From assembly GCA_041664345.1 (NCBI GenBank), contig JBAYKX010000007.1, forward strand, positions 1-64,000: a DNA stretch of 64,000 nucleotides, in the 5' to 3' direction. Positions 17,460 through 25,908 of this stretch are shown here, piece by piece. Source of the DNA: GWE2-40-63 sp041664345 (GTDB lineage Bacteria; Bacteroidota; Bacteroidia; Bacteroidales; SZUA-534). Made by a program: the position numbers and the translations under genes. Under the pieces are notes generated by a model. It saw only the letters and a program-made list of their open reading frames with translations, was not told the origin of the DNA and did not search any database. Position 1 is the stretch's first letter. Every line of letters starts with the position of its first letter.

Positions 17460-18479
17460 ATGTTAAATATTAGGGCCGAAAAAATAATTAAGTTGCATGA
17501 TGGAATTGTCTCTATAAGAAGTTATCCGAAAAATATTATAAAAGAGGATATCTGGTTGTTTGAACATGAGTTAAAAAGAACGATTCCCGACACATATCTT
17601 AAAATATATTCGAATACCATTGTTACGTCGAATGGATTAGTTTTAAAACAAAGCAACCTTATCGAAGATAATTTAGTTCTTAAACAATCGTTACATCTAA
17701 AAGATAAAGTTAAGATTTTATTAAAAAATTTATTTTTAATCAAAAGACTACCGGAAAAACCATATTTAATAACTTTTAACAGTGAATATTCGGGATATTT
17801 TCATTGGATAACTGAAACCTTAACCAGAATCATGGTTACCGATAATTTGCATGATTTTGTTTTACTAATGCCTGATAATTTAAAAATTTGGCAAAAAGAA
17901 ACACTTTCAGTCTTTAAACCATTATCCATAGAATACTTAAATACTAAACATCATTATAAGATAAAATCGCTAAATCTGGTTACACATACAGCACCATCGG
18001 GAAATTATAATGATTCCGTAATTCGACAATTGCGTCAAAAGTTTATTGAATCTTTCAATTTGCCAATAAATAAAAATAAACGCATTTATATTTCACGTCA
18101 AAAAGCAAGGTTTCGCAAATTACTGAATGAACAGGAATTTGTTCATGCAATATCCGATTTTGGTTTTGAGACTTACTATTTCGAGGAGCTTTCATTCCAA
18201 GAACAAATCAGATTAAGTGCACAATGTGAAATAATGATAGGATTGCATGGAGCAGGACTGACAAATATGCTGTTTATGAGCGAAGGTACCAAAGTAATTG
18301 AATTAAGAATACCCGATGACAAATACAACAATTGCTATTATTCATTAGCAAATGCGCTAAATTTAGATTATTATTATGTCCTTGGTAAGAAGAATACATT
18401 AATCAATGATTTTCATTCAACTGATATATTAATTGAAATCAATAAAATCTCGTTATTGCTTTCTAATATTCTGAAATGA
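17460..18479 (+). CDS. Glycosyltransferase family 61
   Basis: 339 residues. YSGYFHWITETLTRI and GLHGAGLTNMLFMSEGTKVIEL are the two hallmark regions of GT61 (DUF563), and RIYISRQKARFRKLLNE is the usual donor-domain strand. In bacteria GT61 enzymes sit in capsule and LPS loci. The stop overlaps the ATG of a truncated GT2 start (ATGA). Confidence 0.85.
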   Translation: MLNIRAEKIIKLHDGIVSIRSYPKNIIKEDIWLFEHELKRTIPDTYLKIYSNTIVTSNGLVLKQSNLIEDNLVLKQSLHLKDKVKILLKNLFLIKRLPEKPYLITFNSEYSGYFHWITETLTRIMVTDNLHDFVLLMPDNLKIWQKETLSVFKPLSIEYLNTKHHYKIKSLNLVTHTAPSGNYNDSVIRQLRQKFIESFNLPINKNKRIYISRQKARFRKLLNEQEFVHAISDFGFETYYFEELSFQEQIRLSAQCEIMIGLHGAGLTNMLFMSEGTKVIELRIPDDKYNNCYYSLANALNLDYYYVLGKKNTLINDFHSTDILIEINKISLLLSNILK

Positions 18480-18553
18480 TGAAAATCTCCATTATTATCC
18501 CCTCCTATAACCAATCTGAATATCTTGAGCAAACCCTAATGATTATGAAATAA
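18476..18553 (+). pseudogene. Truncated GT2 start (25 aa)
   Basis: The peptide opens MMKISIIIPSYNQSEYLEQT, the canonical first strand of a family 2 glycosyltransferase, then ends after four more codons. It resembles residues 5-25 of the intact GT2 at 20067, but differs at several positions. The AbiE gene pair lies between the two starts. Confidence 0.78.
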
Positions 18554-18598
18554 AAGTATTTTAGTATGAATAAGACGCGTTTTGTTTCTAAAAATATA

Positions 18599-18606
18599 TA
18601 TATTTG
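18599..18606 (+). promoter_or_regulatory. Promoter -7 box TATATTTG of the AbiE operon
   Basis: TATATTTG ends 18 bases before the AbiEi ATG, giving a very short leader. A TTTG at 18581-18584 is nearer (14 bases) than the usual 19. Confidence 0.5.
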
Positions 18607-18624
18607 TATAAAAACAGAAACTAA

Positions 18625-19239
18625 ATGCAGTTTATTGAATTCAAAAACCTGTTTTCAACCTATAATTTCTTTTCAAAAGTTGAAATCGAAAAGCGAATAC
18701 CCGATTTTAATAACATGAATTTAATCCATTGGCAAAAGAAAAAATACCTTACCAAAATACGCAACGGGTGGTATTGTTTTAACGATACTGCTATAAATGA
18801 TGAAAAACGTTTTGCTATTGCCAATAAAATATATCAACCATCGTACATTAGCATGGAAACAGCTCTTAGTTATTATGGGCTGATACCGGAAGCGGTATTT
18901 AAAATTATTTCGGTTTCAACCCTAAAAACAAACGAAATAAATAGCCCATTAGGTGTGTTTTTGTATCATACCATTAAACCCGGTTTGTTTTGGGGATACC
19001 ATATTAAAAGCAAAGGAAGCACTACCTATAAAATAGCCGCTCCTGAAAAAGCAATCCTCGATTTTTTGTATTTTAACCCTTCAATAAATACCGTTGATGA
19101 TATTGCTGCTTTTCGGTTCTATAAAACAGAAATACTTCAATATGTAAACTTTGATACGTTAACACAGTATGCTGCTGAGTTTCATTCAAATGTGGTAATA
19201 AAACGGGTTGGTTTATTAAAAAAATATATAGATGCTTAG
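18625..19239 (+). CDS. AbiEi-family antitoxin (type IV toxin-antitoxin)
   Basis: 204 residues. The N-terminus (KRIPDFNNMNLIHWQKK, YLTKIRNGWYCF) is the winged-helix regulator part of AbiEi-like antitoxins. YISMETALSYYGLIPEA and APEKAILDFLYF match the C-terminal region. In this system the antitoxin represses its own promoter and blocks the toxin without direct binding. It overlaps the AbiEii start by 8 bases, as in a toxin-antitoxin operon. The pair has its own -7 box and sits between a GT2 stub and an intact GT2. Confidence 0.82.
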   Translation: MQFIEFKNLFSTYNFFSKVEIEKRIPDFNNMNLIHWQKKKYLTKIRNGWYCFNDTAINDEKRFAIANKIYQPSYISMETALSYYGLIPEAVFKIISVSTLKTNEINSPLGVFLYHTIKPGLFWGYHIKSKGSTTYKIAAPEKAILDFLYFNPSINTVDDIAAFRFYKTEILQYVNFDTLTQYAAEFHSNVVIKRVGLLKKYIDA

Positions 19240-20005
19240 CCTGAACGAAATTCAAAAGCATTATCCCGAAAGTTTACATGGGTTTAAACAGTTTATGCTT
19301 CGAGAATATTTGCAATACAAAATATTGGAAATAATTTTTGATAGTCAGTTTGCAAACCGACTTTGTTTTTTGGGTGGTACCTGTTTACGTATCGTGCATA
19401 ATAATACCCGCTTTTCTGAGGATTTGGATTTTGATAATTTTGGATTAACACAACATGATTTTTCAAAAATAGCCCTATTAATCCAAAACAAATTATCGCA
19501 ACAAGGTTATAATGTAGAAATAAAAAATGTGCTTTCAGGCGCATTCCATTGTTACATAAGGTTTCCAAATTTGCTCTTCAACGAAGATTTAACAGGGCAT
19601 ACCGAGCAAAAAATATTAATTCAACTTGATACCGAACCTCAGCATTTTAATTTTACTCCTGAACAATTGATCATAAATAAGTTCGATGTTTTTACTTCAA
19701 TTAATATAACTCCGGTAGATTTACTTTTAGCTCAAAAATTTTATGCCTTTATTAACAGGAAACGAAAAAAAGGCCGCGATTTTTTTGATATTATATTCCT
19801 TCTTAAAACAACCAGGCCTAATTACGACTATTTAAATCAAAAATTGGGGGTTAAAAACATGACCGAACTAAAAATTCGCATACTAACTGAGCTTAATAGT
19901 GTTAATTTAAAAGAAATGGCCGATGATGTAAGTCCATTTTTATTTAACGCTGCGGATACCAAACAAATACTTATGTTTAAAACTTATATGGAACAACTTA
20001 TCTAA
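19232..20005 (+). CDS. AbiEii-family nucleotidyltransferase toxin
   Basis: 257 residues. LCFLGGTCLRIVHN holds the GG motif of the nucleotidyltransferase fold, and RFSEDLDFDNF the catalytic acidic pair. VDLLLAQKFYAFINRKRKKGRDFFDI matches the conserved later motif (K..R..RDFFD). AbiEii toxins transfer nucleotides to tRNA or use GTP and arrest growth, notably on phage infection. All key motifs are present, so it is probably active. It is cotranscribed with the AbiEi gene just before it. Confidence 0.85.
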   Translation: MLSLNEIQKHYPESLHGFKQFMLREYLQYKILEIIFDSQFANRLCFLGGTCLRIVHNNTRFSEDLDFDNFGLTQHDFSKIALLIQNKLSQQGYNVEIKNVLSGAFHCYIRFPNLLFNEDLTGHTEQKILIQLDTEPQHFNFTPEQLIINKFDVFTSINITPVDLLLAQKFYAFINRKRKKGRDFFDIIFLLKTTRPNYDYLNQKLGVKNMTELKIRILTELNSVNLKEMADDVSPFLFNAADTKQILMFKTYMEQLI

Positions 20006-20066
20006 ACGCATACCGTTTCATTTTTCATTTGCTAACTTTCTAACTTAATTTATAACTTATCGGGTA

Positions 20067-21011
20067 ATGGTTCCACAAACACAAATATCGGTAATAATCC
20101 CTTCCTTCAACCAAGCACAATATCTTGAGCAAACCCTATTGTCAATCATTGACCAAAATATTGAGAATATTGAAATTATAGTGGTTGATGGCGGTAGTAC
20201 CGATGGAAGTGTTGAAATTATCAAACAATACGAAATGCAGTTGGCATATTGGGCTTCAGAACCCGACCGTGGCCAAAGCCATGCCATAAACAAAGGATTT
20301 GCTATAGCCAAAGGCGACATTATAGCCTGGCTGAATAGTGATGATTTATATTTACCCGATACATTTAAAACCGTAATACAAATATTCCAAAATAATCCGG
20401 CCATTGACCTTATTTATGGCGATGTAATTAACTTTGATGAAAAAGGGAATGAAACCTATTATGGAGTGGCCGAATTTGAACCTTATGATTTTCTTACACG
20501 AATATCGATACACCAACCTGCCGTTTTTTGGAGAAGAAAAATATTGAATGAGTCAGGTGTTCTTGATGAATCATTGCATTATGTTATGGATTACGATTAC
20601 TGGATGCGGGTGTTTTTTAGTTACAAAACCCTTAAAATAAATAAACCGTTAGCCAAATTCCGGGTTCACAGTACTTCTAAAACATCATCAAATCCACCAT
20701 TAATGTATTTGGAATGGAGAAAAGTGCTTTCCCGTTTTATATGTTCAGTTGCTCATATGGAAGATATAGTTTATCTTAAGAAATTAGGCATTTATGACAA
20801 TGATTCCAATTCCATCTATCACAATATAGATTTCAACTATTCAAAAAAAAGAGTTATAAAAAACTATATTTTTCAAGCTGCTATTCAAGAATATTCTTTT
20901 GGAAGCAAAAAGAAAGCCGATTTATTACTCTTACATTCGTTATTATCACTAAATTGTTTTCGGGCATTTTGGTTTCTTATAAAAAACAATACTGTAAAAC
21001 ACTTGAGGTGA
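20067..21011 (+). CDS. Glycosyltransferase family 2
   Basis: 314 residues. QISVIIPSFNQAQYLEQTLL is the first strand, IIVVDGGSTDGS the second, ASEPDRGQSHAINKG the third and IIAWLNSDDLYLPD holds the DxD-like NSDD motif. The acceptor region has HQPAVFWRRKIL and YVMDYDYWMRV. It probably transfers a hexose to a lipid-linked precursor. Its last 4 bases overlap the GTG of the next gene. Confidence 0.9.
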   Translation: MVPQTQISVIIPSFNQAQYLEQTLLSIIDQNIENIEIIVVDGGSTDGSVEIIKQYEMQLAYWASEPDRGQSHAINKGFAIAKGDIIAWLNSDDLYLPDTFKTVIQIFQNNPAIDLIYGDVINFDEKGNETYYGVAEFEPYDFLTRISIHQPAVFWRRKILNESGVLDESLHYVMDYDYWMRVFFSYKTLKINKPLAKFRVHSTSKTSSNPPLMYLEWRKVLSRFICSVAHMEDIVYLKKLGIYDNDSNSIYHNIDFNYSKKRVIKNYIFQAAIQEYSFGSKKKADLLLLHSLLSLNCFRAFWFLIKNNTVKHLR

Positions 21012-21901
21012 TTGAACCTTATTTTAGCATTATAATTCCAACCTTCAACAGGGCTCATTTAATTGGTAAAACCATAGAGAGCATTGTTAATCAGGAATAT
21101 AATAATTTTGAGGTTATTGTGGTTGACGACGGGGGTTTAGACAATACAAAGGAGGTTATTGAAAATTTTAATGATAGCCGTATAAAATATTATTGGAAAG
21201 AAAATGGCGAACGAGGTGTAGCAAGGAATTATGGAGTAACCCAGTCGAACGGCAATTATATAAATTTTGTTGATTCCGATGATTTACTATACCCGTTCCA
21301 CCTAAGCCAAGCCGCTGAAATTATTGAAAAGCTGAACCTCAACGTTTTTTGCTTTAACTACGATGTTAAGGACAATAATGGCAAGCTTTTAAAGATTGGG
21401 AAAAATACGGAATCTCCTTTATCAAAAACTCTATTGAAAGGCAATCATTTAAGCATGAATGCTATATTTATCGAAAGAAATATTTTAAATAGTTTTAAAT
21501 TCAACGAAGACCCACATTTTATAAGTGGTGAAGATTGGTTGTTATGGCTTCAATTATCGGTAAGGTATCCTTTCAAGTTTTTCAACTCAATTACTTCTAC
21601 CATAGTTGAACATCAGCAAAGAAGCGTACACGGGTTTGATGAACGATCCTATCTTTATCGAACAAATTTGCTCATAACTGAGTTAAAAAAAGATCCGGTT
21701 TTCTGTAAAAAGTATTTGTTCGGTCCCATAAAAATCGAAGCGCATATGTTATCGTACACAGCTTTGCATGCTTCGCTGGTAGGAAAAAGAAAAACCTCTT
21801 TAAAATATTTGTATCAAGCAATACGGAAAAATATTTTTGAGTTATTCACAAAACGGGCTTTAGTTATTTTAAAAAACATAATCATAAAGCAACATCCGTA
21901 G
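21008..21901 (+). CDS. Glycosyltransferase family 2
   Basis: About 297 residues from GTG 21008, which overlaps the previous TGA (GTGA); the frame extends further upstream but VIEPYFSIIIPTFNRAHLIG is the natural GT2 start. FEVIVVDDGGLDNTKEVI, ERGVARNYGVTQSNGNYINF and VDSDDLLYPFH contain the nucleotide-sugar and DxD motifs; FISGEDWLLWLQLS is the usual ED-x-x-L acceptor motif. It is the last glycosyltransferase of the row. Confidence 0.87.
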   Translation: MIEPYFSIIIPTFNRAHLIGKTIESIVNQEYNNFEVIVVDDGGLDNTKEVIENFNDSRIKYYWKENGERGVARNYGVTQSNGNYINFVDSDDLLYPFHLSQAAEIIEKLNLNVFCFNYDVKDNNGKLLKIGKNTESPLSKTLLKGNHLSMNAIFIERNILNSFKFNEDPHFISGEDWLLWLQLSVRYPFKFFNSITSTIVEHQQRSVHGFDERSYLYRTNLLITELKKDPVFCKKYLFGPIKIEAHMLSYTALHASLVGKRKTSLKYLYQAIRKNIFELFTKRALVILKNIIIKQHP

Positions 21902-21965
21902 TAAAATCCTCAACGTCATTCTATTATCTATCAACATATTGTTGAGACTTACTATTTGAAAGCTG

Positions 21966-22021
21966 AAAAACGGAATGTAATCCATAATTTATTTATAAAA
22001 CACGGATTCTATTCCGTTTTT
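21966..22021. promoter_or_regulatory. 18-bp inverted repeat just upstream of a DUF4143 promoter
   Basis: The arm at 21966-21983 (AAAAACGGAATGTAATCC) and that at 22004-22021 are complementary at 16 of 18 positions, with a 20-base loop. The right arm ends 3 bases before the -7 box at 22025. The position suits an operator for self-control of the following gene. Confidence 0.6.
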
Positions 22022-22024
22022 ATG

Positions 22025-22032
22025 TATATTTG
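22025..22032 (+). promoter_or_regulatory. Promoter -7 box TATATTTG
   Basis: TATATTTG ends 16 bases before the ATG at 22049, so the leader is about 10 bases. Confidence 0.5.
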
Positions 22033-22048
22033 TAGAAATGATATTTGA

Positions 22049-23263
22049 ATGGAACCATTAATAGAAACCAGTACGCGATTAATTCAATCTACAAATAATA
22101 AGTTTGTTAGGGCATTATATTCTAAAATAGTCTGGACCAATAGATTAATTGAAATAAAGGGCTCCAGAGGGGTAGGGAAAACAACGTTAATGTTGCAAAA
22201 AGCTTATGAACTCCAGAAGCAAGGGGAATCGGTTTTGTATATTTCGCTCGACAACGCTTATTTTTTCCGCCATAAATTGGTCGAATTGGCAGACTGGTAT
22301 CATAAAAATGGGGGTAAATACCTTTTTATTGATGAAGTACATAAATATCCGAATAAGGAAAAAGGGTTGGATTGGTCGCTTGAAATCAAAAATATTTATG
22401 ATTCCTATCCCGCACTATTTCAAATTTATTCAGGTTCATCCATTTTGCAGCTTTACAAAGGTTTAGGTGATTTAAGCCGGCGCAAAGTCAGCTATCACCT
22501 TTCGGGACTGTCGTTCCGCGAATATCTGTTGCTCAGTGGTGAGTGTAATTTTCAGGCTCAATCGCTTGATACTATCATTGAAAATCATCAGGAGATAGCT
22601 TTAAACATTATACAAAAAGTTAAAATTATTCCGCACTTTCAAAATTACATAAAGTGGGGCTATTATCCCTTTTATACCGAAGGTCTTGATAATTATTACC
22701 AGCGGCTCAATGAAGTTACCAATGTTATTCTAGAAACAGATATTCCTTCAGTAACCGAAATCAATTTTGAAACATCGCTCAGGTTAAAACGCTTGCTTTC
22801 AATGTTAAGCAAAACCGTTCCTTATACTCCAAACCTGACAAAACTTTCTGATCAATTATTTATTGCCGACTACCGTACACTATTAAAATACCTCAACTAT
22901 TTGGAAAAAGCAGAGTTGGTAAAATCGTTAAGCGCCAAAGCATCAGGTAATCAAATAATGAATAAACCAGATAAATTGTACCTCGACAACACAAATTTAA
23001 TGTACGCATTTTCGGAACATAACATAAATTTGGGGACGGTAAGAGAAACCATTTTATTCAACCAGCTCAAGAGCTGCCATCAACTAACTTATCCAAAAAG
23101 TGGAGATTTTTTAGTTGATGAAAAATATACCATCGAAGTTGGCGGTAAAAATAAGGTTAACAAGCAATTATTAAATATTGAACATGCTTTTATAGCTATG
23201 GATGATATAGAAACAGGATTTGCAAACCGCGTTCCCTTGTGGTTGTTTGGGTTTTTATATTAA
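22049..23263 (+). CDS. AAA/DUF4143 ATP-binding protein (2 of 3)
   Basis: 404 residues. RLIEIKGSRGVGKTTLMLQK is Walker A, KYLFIDEVHKYP Walker B with DEVH, and IYSGSSILQLYKGLGDLSRR the sensor 1 region. FREYLLLSG and GYYPFYTEG are usual for this family. The DUF4143 end (SGDFLVDEKYTIEVGGKNK) has the acidic and lysine residues of a nuclease-like fold, here D..E..K. It is more diverged from the other two ATPases than they are from each other. Function is unknown; association with mobile or defence islands is an inference. Confidence 0.8.
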   Translation: MEPLIETSTRLIQSTNNKFVRALYSKIVWTNRLIEIKGSRGVGKTTLMLQKAYELQKQGESVLYISLDNAYFFRHKLVELADWYHKNGGKYLFIDEVHKYPNKEKGLDWSLEIKNIYDSYPALFQIYSGSSILQLYKGLGDLSRRKVSYHLSGLSFREYLLLSGECNFQAQSLDTIIENHQEIALNIIQKVKIIPHFQNYIKWGYYPFYTEGLDNYYQRLNEVTNVILETDIPSVTEINFETSLRLKRLLSMLSKTVPYTPNLTKLSDQLFIADYRTLLKYLNYLEKAELVKSLSAKASGNQIMNKPDKLYLDNTNLMYAFSEHNINLGTVRETILFNQLKSCHQLTYPKSGDFLVDEKYTIEVGGKNKVNKQLLNIEHAFIAMDDIETGFANRVPLWLFGFLY

Positions 23264-23452
23264 AAATTAATGCCCATTCGTGTAACTTGACTCGCTTTAG
23301 CGAAAATAATAAATTGCAGGCATTGATTAACGAGTATTGATTTTCGAAGTAATTTTAGAATTGCAATTTTACATCCCACAACTTAAGCCTCATCATCTTG
23401 CTAAGGTGGAAAAGTGGAAAAGGATCCATCTTTTCCATTATTGCAATTTTAT

Positions 23453-23559
23453 CCCGATAATTTAATACATGCATATTCATTATAACCCGATATTTTAATA
23501 CATACATATTCGTTTTAACCCGATAATTTTGTATGTGTGCATTCATTTTAACCCGATAA
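23453..23559 (+). repeat. Three 33-bp tandem repeats plus a partial fourth
   Basis: Units begin at 23453, 23486 and 23519, each starting CCCGATA and ending TTAA or ATAA, and 23552-23559 starts a fourth. Units differ at several sites, so the repeat is not fresh. A 33-bp period is about three helical turns, which would put equal sites on one DNA face. They lie 40 bases upstream of the promoter palindrome for the gene at 23651. The rest of the 23264-23650 spacer shows nothing else. Confidence 0.85.
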
Positions 23560-23598
23560 TAATTATTTACATTGATTAAACGGACTATCATAAGTTGA

Positions 23599-23635
23599 AA
23601 TATTTTCAGTTGTAATTGAAAATATTGTATTTTTG
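23599..23635 (+). promoter_or_regulatory. Promoter with perfect 10-bp palindrome, -7 box TATTTTTG
   Basis: AATATTTTCA (23599-23608) pairs perfectly with TGAAAATATT (23617-23626), and TATTTTTG follows at 23628-23635, 15 bases before the ATG. The palindrome covers the -33 region and spacer, so a bound protein would block transcription. Confidence 0.55.
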
Positions 23636-23650
23636 TGAAAATTATCAAAC

Positions 23651-24919
23651 ATGACCGATAAATTTGCGCTATTAGAAAAGTATAATTTTTGGAATAATCC
23701 AATGCCTGAAATGGGACTTCATAGAGATGTTTACCTCAGAAAAATCAATGATTTTATTGGGAACAAACTCGTTAAGGTTCTTGTTGGGCAGAGGCGTGCA
23801 GGTAAAAGCTATATATTGCGGCAACTAATATATTCGCTTATAAAAAATGGTGTTCCGGCAAAAAATATTTTTTATATAAATAAAGAATTTACCGATTTTG
23901 ACTTTATAAGTTCTTACAACCATTTAAATGAATTAGTCAATATTTACAGACAAAACATGATGCCCATTGGCAAAATCTATATTTTCATCGATGAGATTCA
24001 AAACATTGAGGGTTGGGAACATTTAATCAATTCATATTCGCAAGATTATACCAATAGCAACGAAATTTTTATATCGGGCTCCAACTCACAACTATTGTCG
24101 GGCGAGTTAGCCACCCTATTATCGGGCAGATACATTCAATTTCAAATATTTCCGTTTAATTATCACGAATTTATACAGATTAATCACATTGAGAATACAA
24201 AAGCGGCATTTCTGCAATATTTACAAACGGGCGGATTACCCGAACTTTTCCACTTACCAAACGACGAAACCAAACAACACTATATAACTGCAATAAAAGA
24301 TACCATTTTACTCCGCGATATTATTCAGCGATACAACATTAAAGATGCCCGGTTACTTGAAGATATTTTCACATTCCTGGTTAACAATGCGTCTAATTTA
24401 ATATCGATAAACAGCATCATAAACTACTTTAAAAGTAAAAACCGCAAAACAAATTACGAAACCATTGCTCATTATATTGGGTATTTAAAAAACACTTTTC
24501 TTATACATCAGGTAGATAGGTATAATATTAAGGGAAAGGAAATTGTATCGGGGAATTGCAAATATTATATCAACGATTTAGCTTTTAAAAACTATTTGTA
24601 CTCAGGTTTTGAATATGGCATGGGTTATAAGCTTGAAAACATTATTTACCTGCAACTTATTAATTCGGGTTATACCGTTTATACAGGAATTGTCCGTAAT
24701 AAGGAAATTGATTTTGTTGCTACAAAAAACAACCGGATTATATACTTACAGGTTGCTTACTTGTTAATTGATAAAAAAACCATTGAAAGAGAATATACTG
24801 AACTTGAAAAAATACCCGACAATTACGAAAAATTTGTAATTACTTTGTATGATATTCAGTTGCCAAGCCACAACGGGATACAACACATTTTAGCCTGGCA
24901 ATTAAATAATATACTTTAG
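23651..24919 (+). CDS. AAA_14/DUF4143 ATP-binding protein (3 of 3)
   Basis: 422 residues. VLVGQRRAGKSYILRQL is Walker A, IYIFIDEIQNIEGWEHL Walker B, and SGSNSQLLSGELATLLSGR the conserved sensor stretch. The C-terminal part includes NKEIDFVATKNNRIIYLQV, a D...Q-V nuclease-like motif. It is similar along its length to the minus-strand protein at 4679, so the two flank the locus as related accessory genes. It has its own palindromic promoter. A function in DNA or phage interference is possible but unproven. Confidence 0.83.
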   Translation: MTDKFALLEKYNFWNNPMPEMGLHRDVYLRKINDFIGNKLVKVLVGQRRAGKSYILRQLIYSLIKNGVPAKNIFYINKEFTDFDFISSYNHLNELVNIYRQNMMPIGKIYIFIDEIQNIEGWEHLINSYSQDYTNSNEIFISGSNSQLLSGELATLLSGRYIQFQIFPFNYHEFIQINHIENTKAAFLQYLQTGGLPELFHLPNDETKQHYITAIKDTILLRDIIQRYNIKDARLLEDIFTFLVNNASNLISINSIINYFKSKNRKTNYETIAHYIGYLKNTFLIHQVDRYNIKGKEIVSGNCKYYINDLAFKNYLYSGFEYGMGYKLENIIYLQLINSGYTVYTGIVRNKEIDFVATKNNRIIYLQVAYLLIDKKTIEREYTELEKIPDNYEKFVITLYDIQLPSHNGIQHILAWQLNNIL

Positions 24920-25047
24920 TTAATTTTAAAACCATTAAACGCGATATGGATGCATTAATTAGCCAAATGTAATTGTTGCCGTTGGCTAAGGCAAAATATG
25001 TAACCTCGGACAAGATGAATAACTTTCGTTTAAATCAGGAATAAACA

Positions 25048-25170
25048 ATGGATATAAAACAGTTTTTACTTCATTTATTTTGGGATGTCAATATTTCAAC
25101 AATCGATTTTCAGTATCATTTCCCATATATTTTGTCAAAGGCATTAGATTATGGAAACTGGTATAATTGA
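25048..25170 (+). pseudogene. DUF6922-like short remnant (40 aa)
   Basis: ATG 25048 opens a 40-residue frame starting MDIKQFLLHLFWDVNIST, which resembles the first part of DUF6922-type proteins (LFWD.. D.. ). The family is usually about 90 residues and precedes AbiEii-like genes, so this is probably a stub. The stretch from 24920 to 25047 shows no other gene. Confidence 0.45.
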
Positions 25171-25270
25171 AGGCGAAAACCAACAAGTCATTGAGTCGGT
25201 TAATGCGTTTACCAATTTGTTAAAAGATTATCCCGAAATTTATTTTCAGATTGAAGAGGTGCAATTATGA
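25151..25270 (+). CDS. Small ORF coupled to hisH (39 aa), unknown
   Basis: From ATG 25151 the frame encodes 39 residues (METGIIEGENQQVIESV start, EVQL end). Its TGA overlaps the hisH ATG (ATGA). The peptide is not recognised. It may be the C-terminal remnant of an upstream gene that used to be coupled to hisH, as wbpG-type amidotransferases often are. Confidence 0.4.
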   Translation: METGIIEGENQQVIESVNAFTNLLKDYPEIYFQIEEVQL

Positions 25271-25881
25271 AAACCGTTATCGTAAATTATGGCATGGGGA
25301 ATCTGCAATCGGTTCAACGAAAACTGTACCGCCTGAAAGTGGATTCTTTTATTTCGTCGGAGGCCGCGGAAATATTAACCGCCGACAAACTAATTTTGCC
25401 GGGGGTGGGACATTTCAAAAAAGCAATGGATAATCTCCGTCAATTGCAATTGCTTGATGTACTGAACGAAGCCGTTCTTGTAAATAAAAAGCCCATTTTG
25501 GGCATCTGCCTGGGCATGCAGTTATTGGCCAATAGCAGCGAAGAAGGGGGCGTTAACGGATTGGGCTGGATAGATGCTGAAGTAGTCCGCTTTAAAGTAA
25601 ATGATACAATTAAAAATAAGGTTCCACATATGGGTTGGAACCAAATTATAAAAACCAAAGAAAGCTTGTTGATGAAAGGAATTCCAGACCTATCGGATTT
25701 GTATTTTGTACATTCCTACCATTTGAAACTGAATGAACCGGAAGATTTATTGAACGAAACGGAGTATGAGTACCGGTTTGCATCGGCGGTTGAAAAGAAC
25801 AACATTTTTGGGGTACAATACCATCCCGAAAAAAGCCACGATGTGGGGGAATTGCTGTTGAAGAACTTTGTTGAATTGTAA
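25267..25881 (+). CDS. hisH: HisH-like glutamine amidotransferase subunit of the surface-sugar type
   Basis: 204 residues. VGHFKKAMDNL-like region, then PILGICLGMQLL with the nucleophile Cys, and VQYHPEKSHD with the catalytic His and Glu complete the class I amidotransferase triad. It forms the ammonia-producing half of a HisH/HisF pair. Here the pair lies in a polysaccharide locus, away from any other his gene. In such loci HisH2/HisF2 deliver ammonia for the WbpG-type amidation of a UDP-sugar. It follows a 39-aa frame with ATGA overlap. Confidence 0.85.
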   Translation: MKTVIVNYGMGNLQSVQRKLYRLKVDSFISSEAAEILTADKLILPGVGHFKKAMDNLRQLQLLDVLNEAVLVNKKPILGICLGMQLLANSSEEGGVNGLGWIDAEVVRFKVNDTIKNKVPHMGWNQIIKTKESLLMKGIPDLSDLYFVHSYHLKLNEPEDLLNETEYEYRFASAVEKNNIFGVQYHPEKSHDVGELLLKNFVEL

Positions 25882-25908
25882 ATTATCAATTACTAATTAT
25901 TAATTAAA

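Noticed and set aside
23453..23559. CRISPR array
   Set aside because: Only three tandem units, no spacers between repeats and no cas genes.
23355..23702. Open frame of 115 codons on the minus strand with internal repeats (NYRVK type)
   Set aside because: It only reads the 33-bp repeats and the promoter of the ATPase gene in reverse and overlaps its start; no family resemblance.
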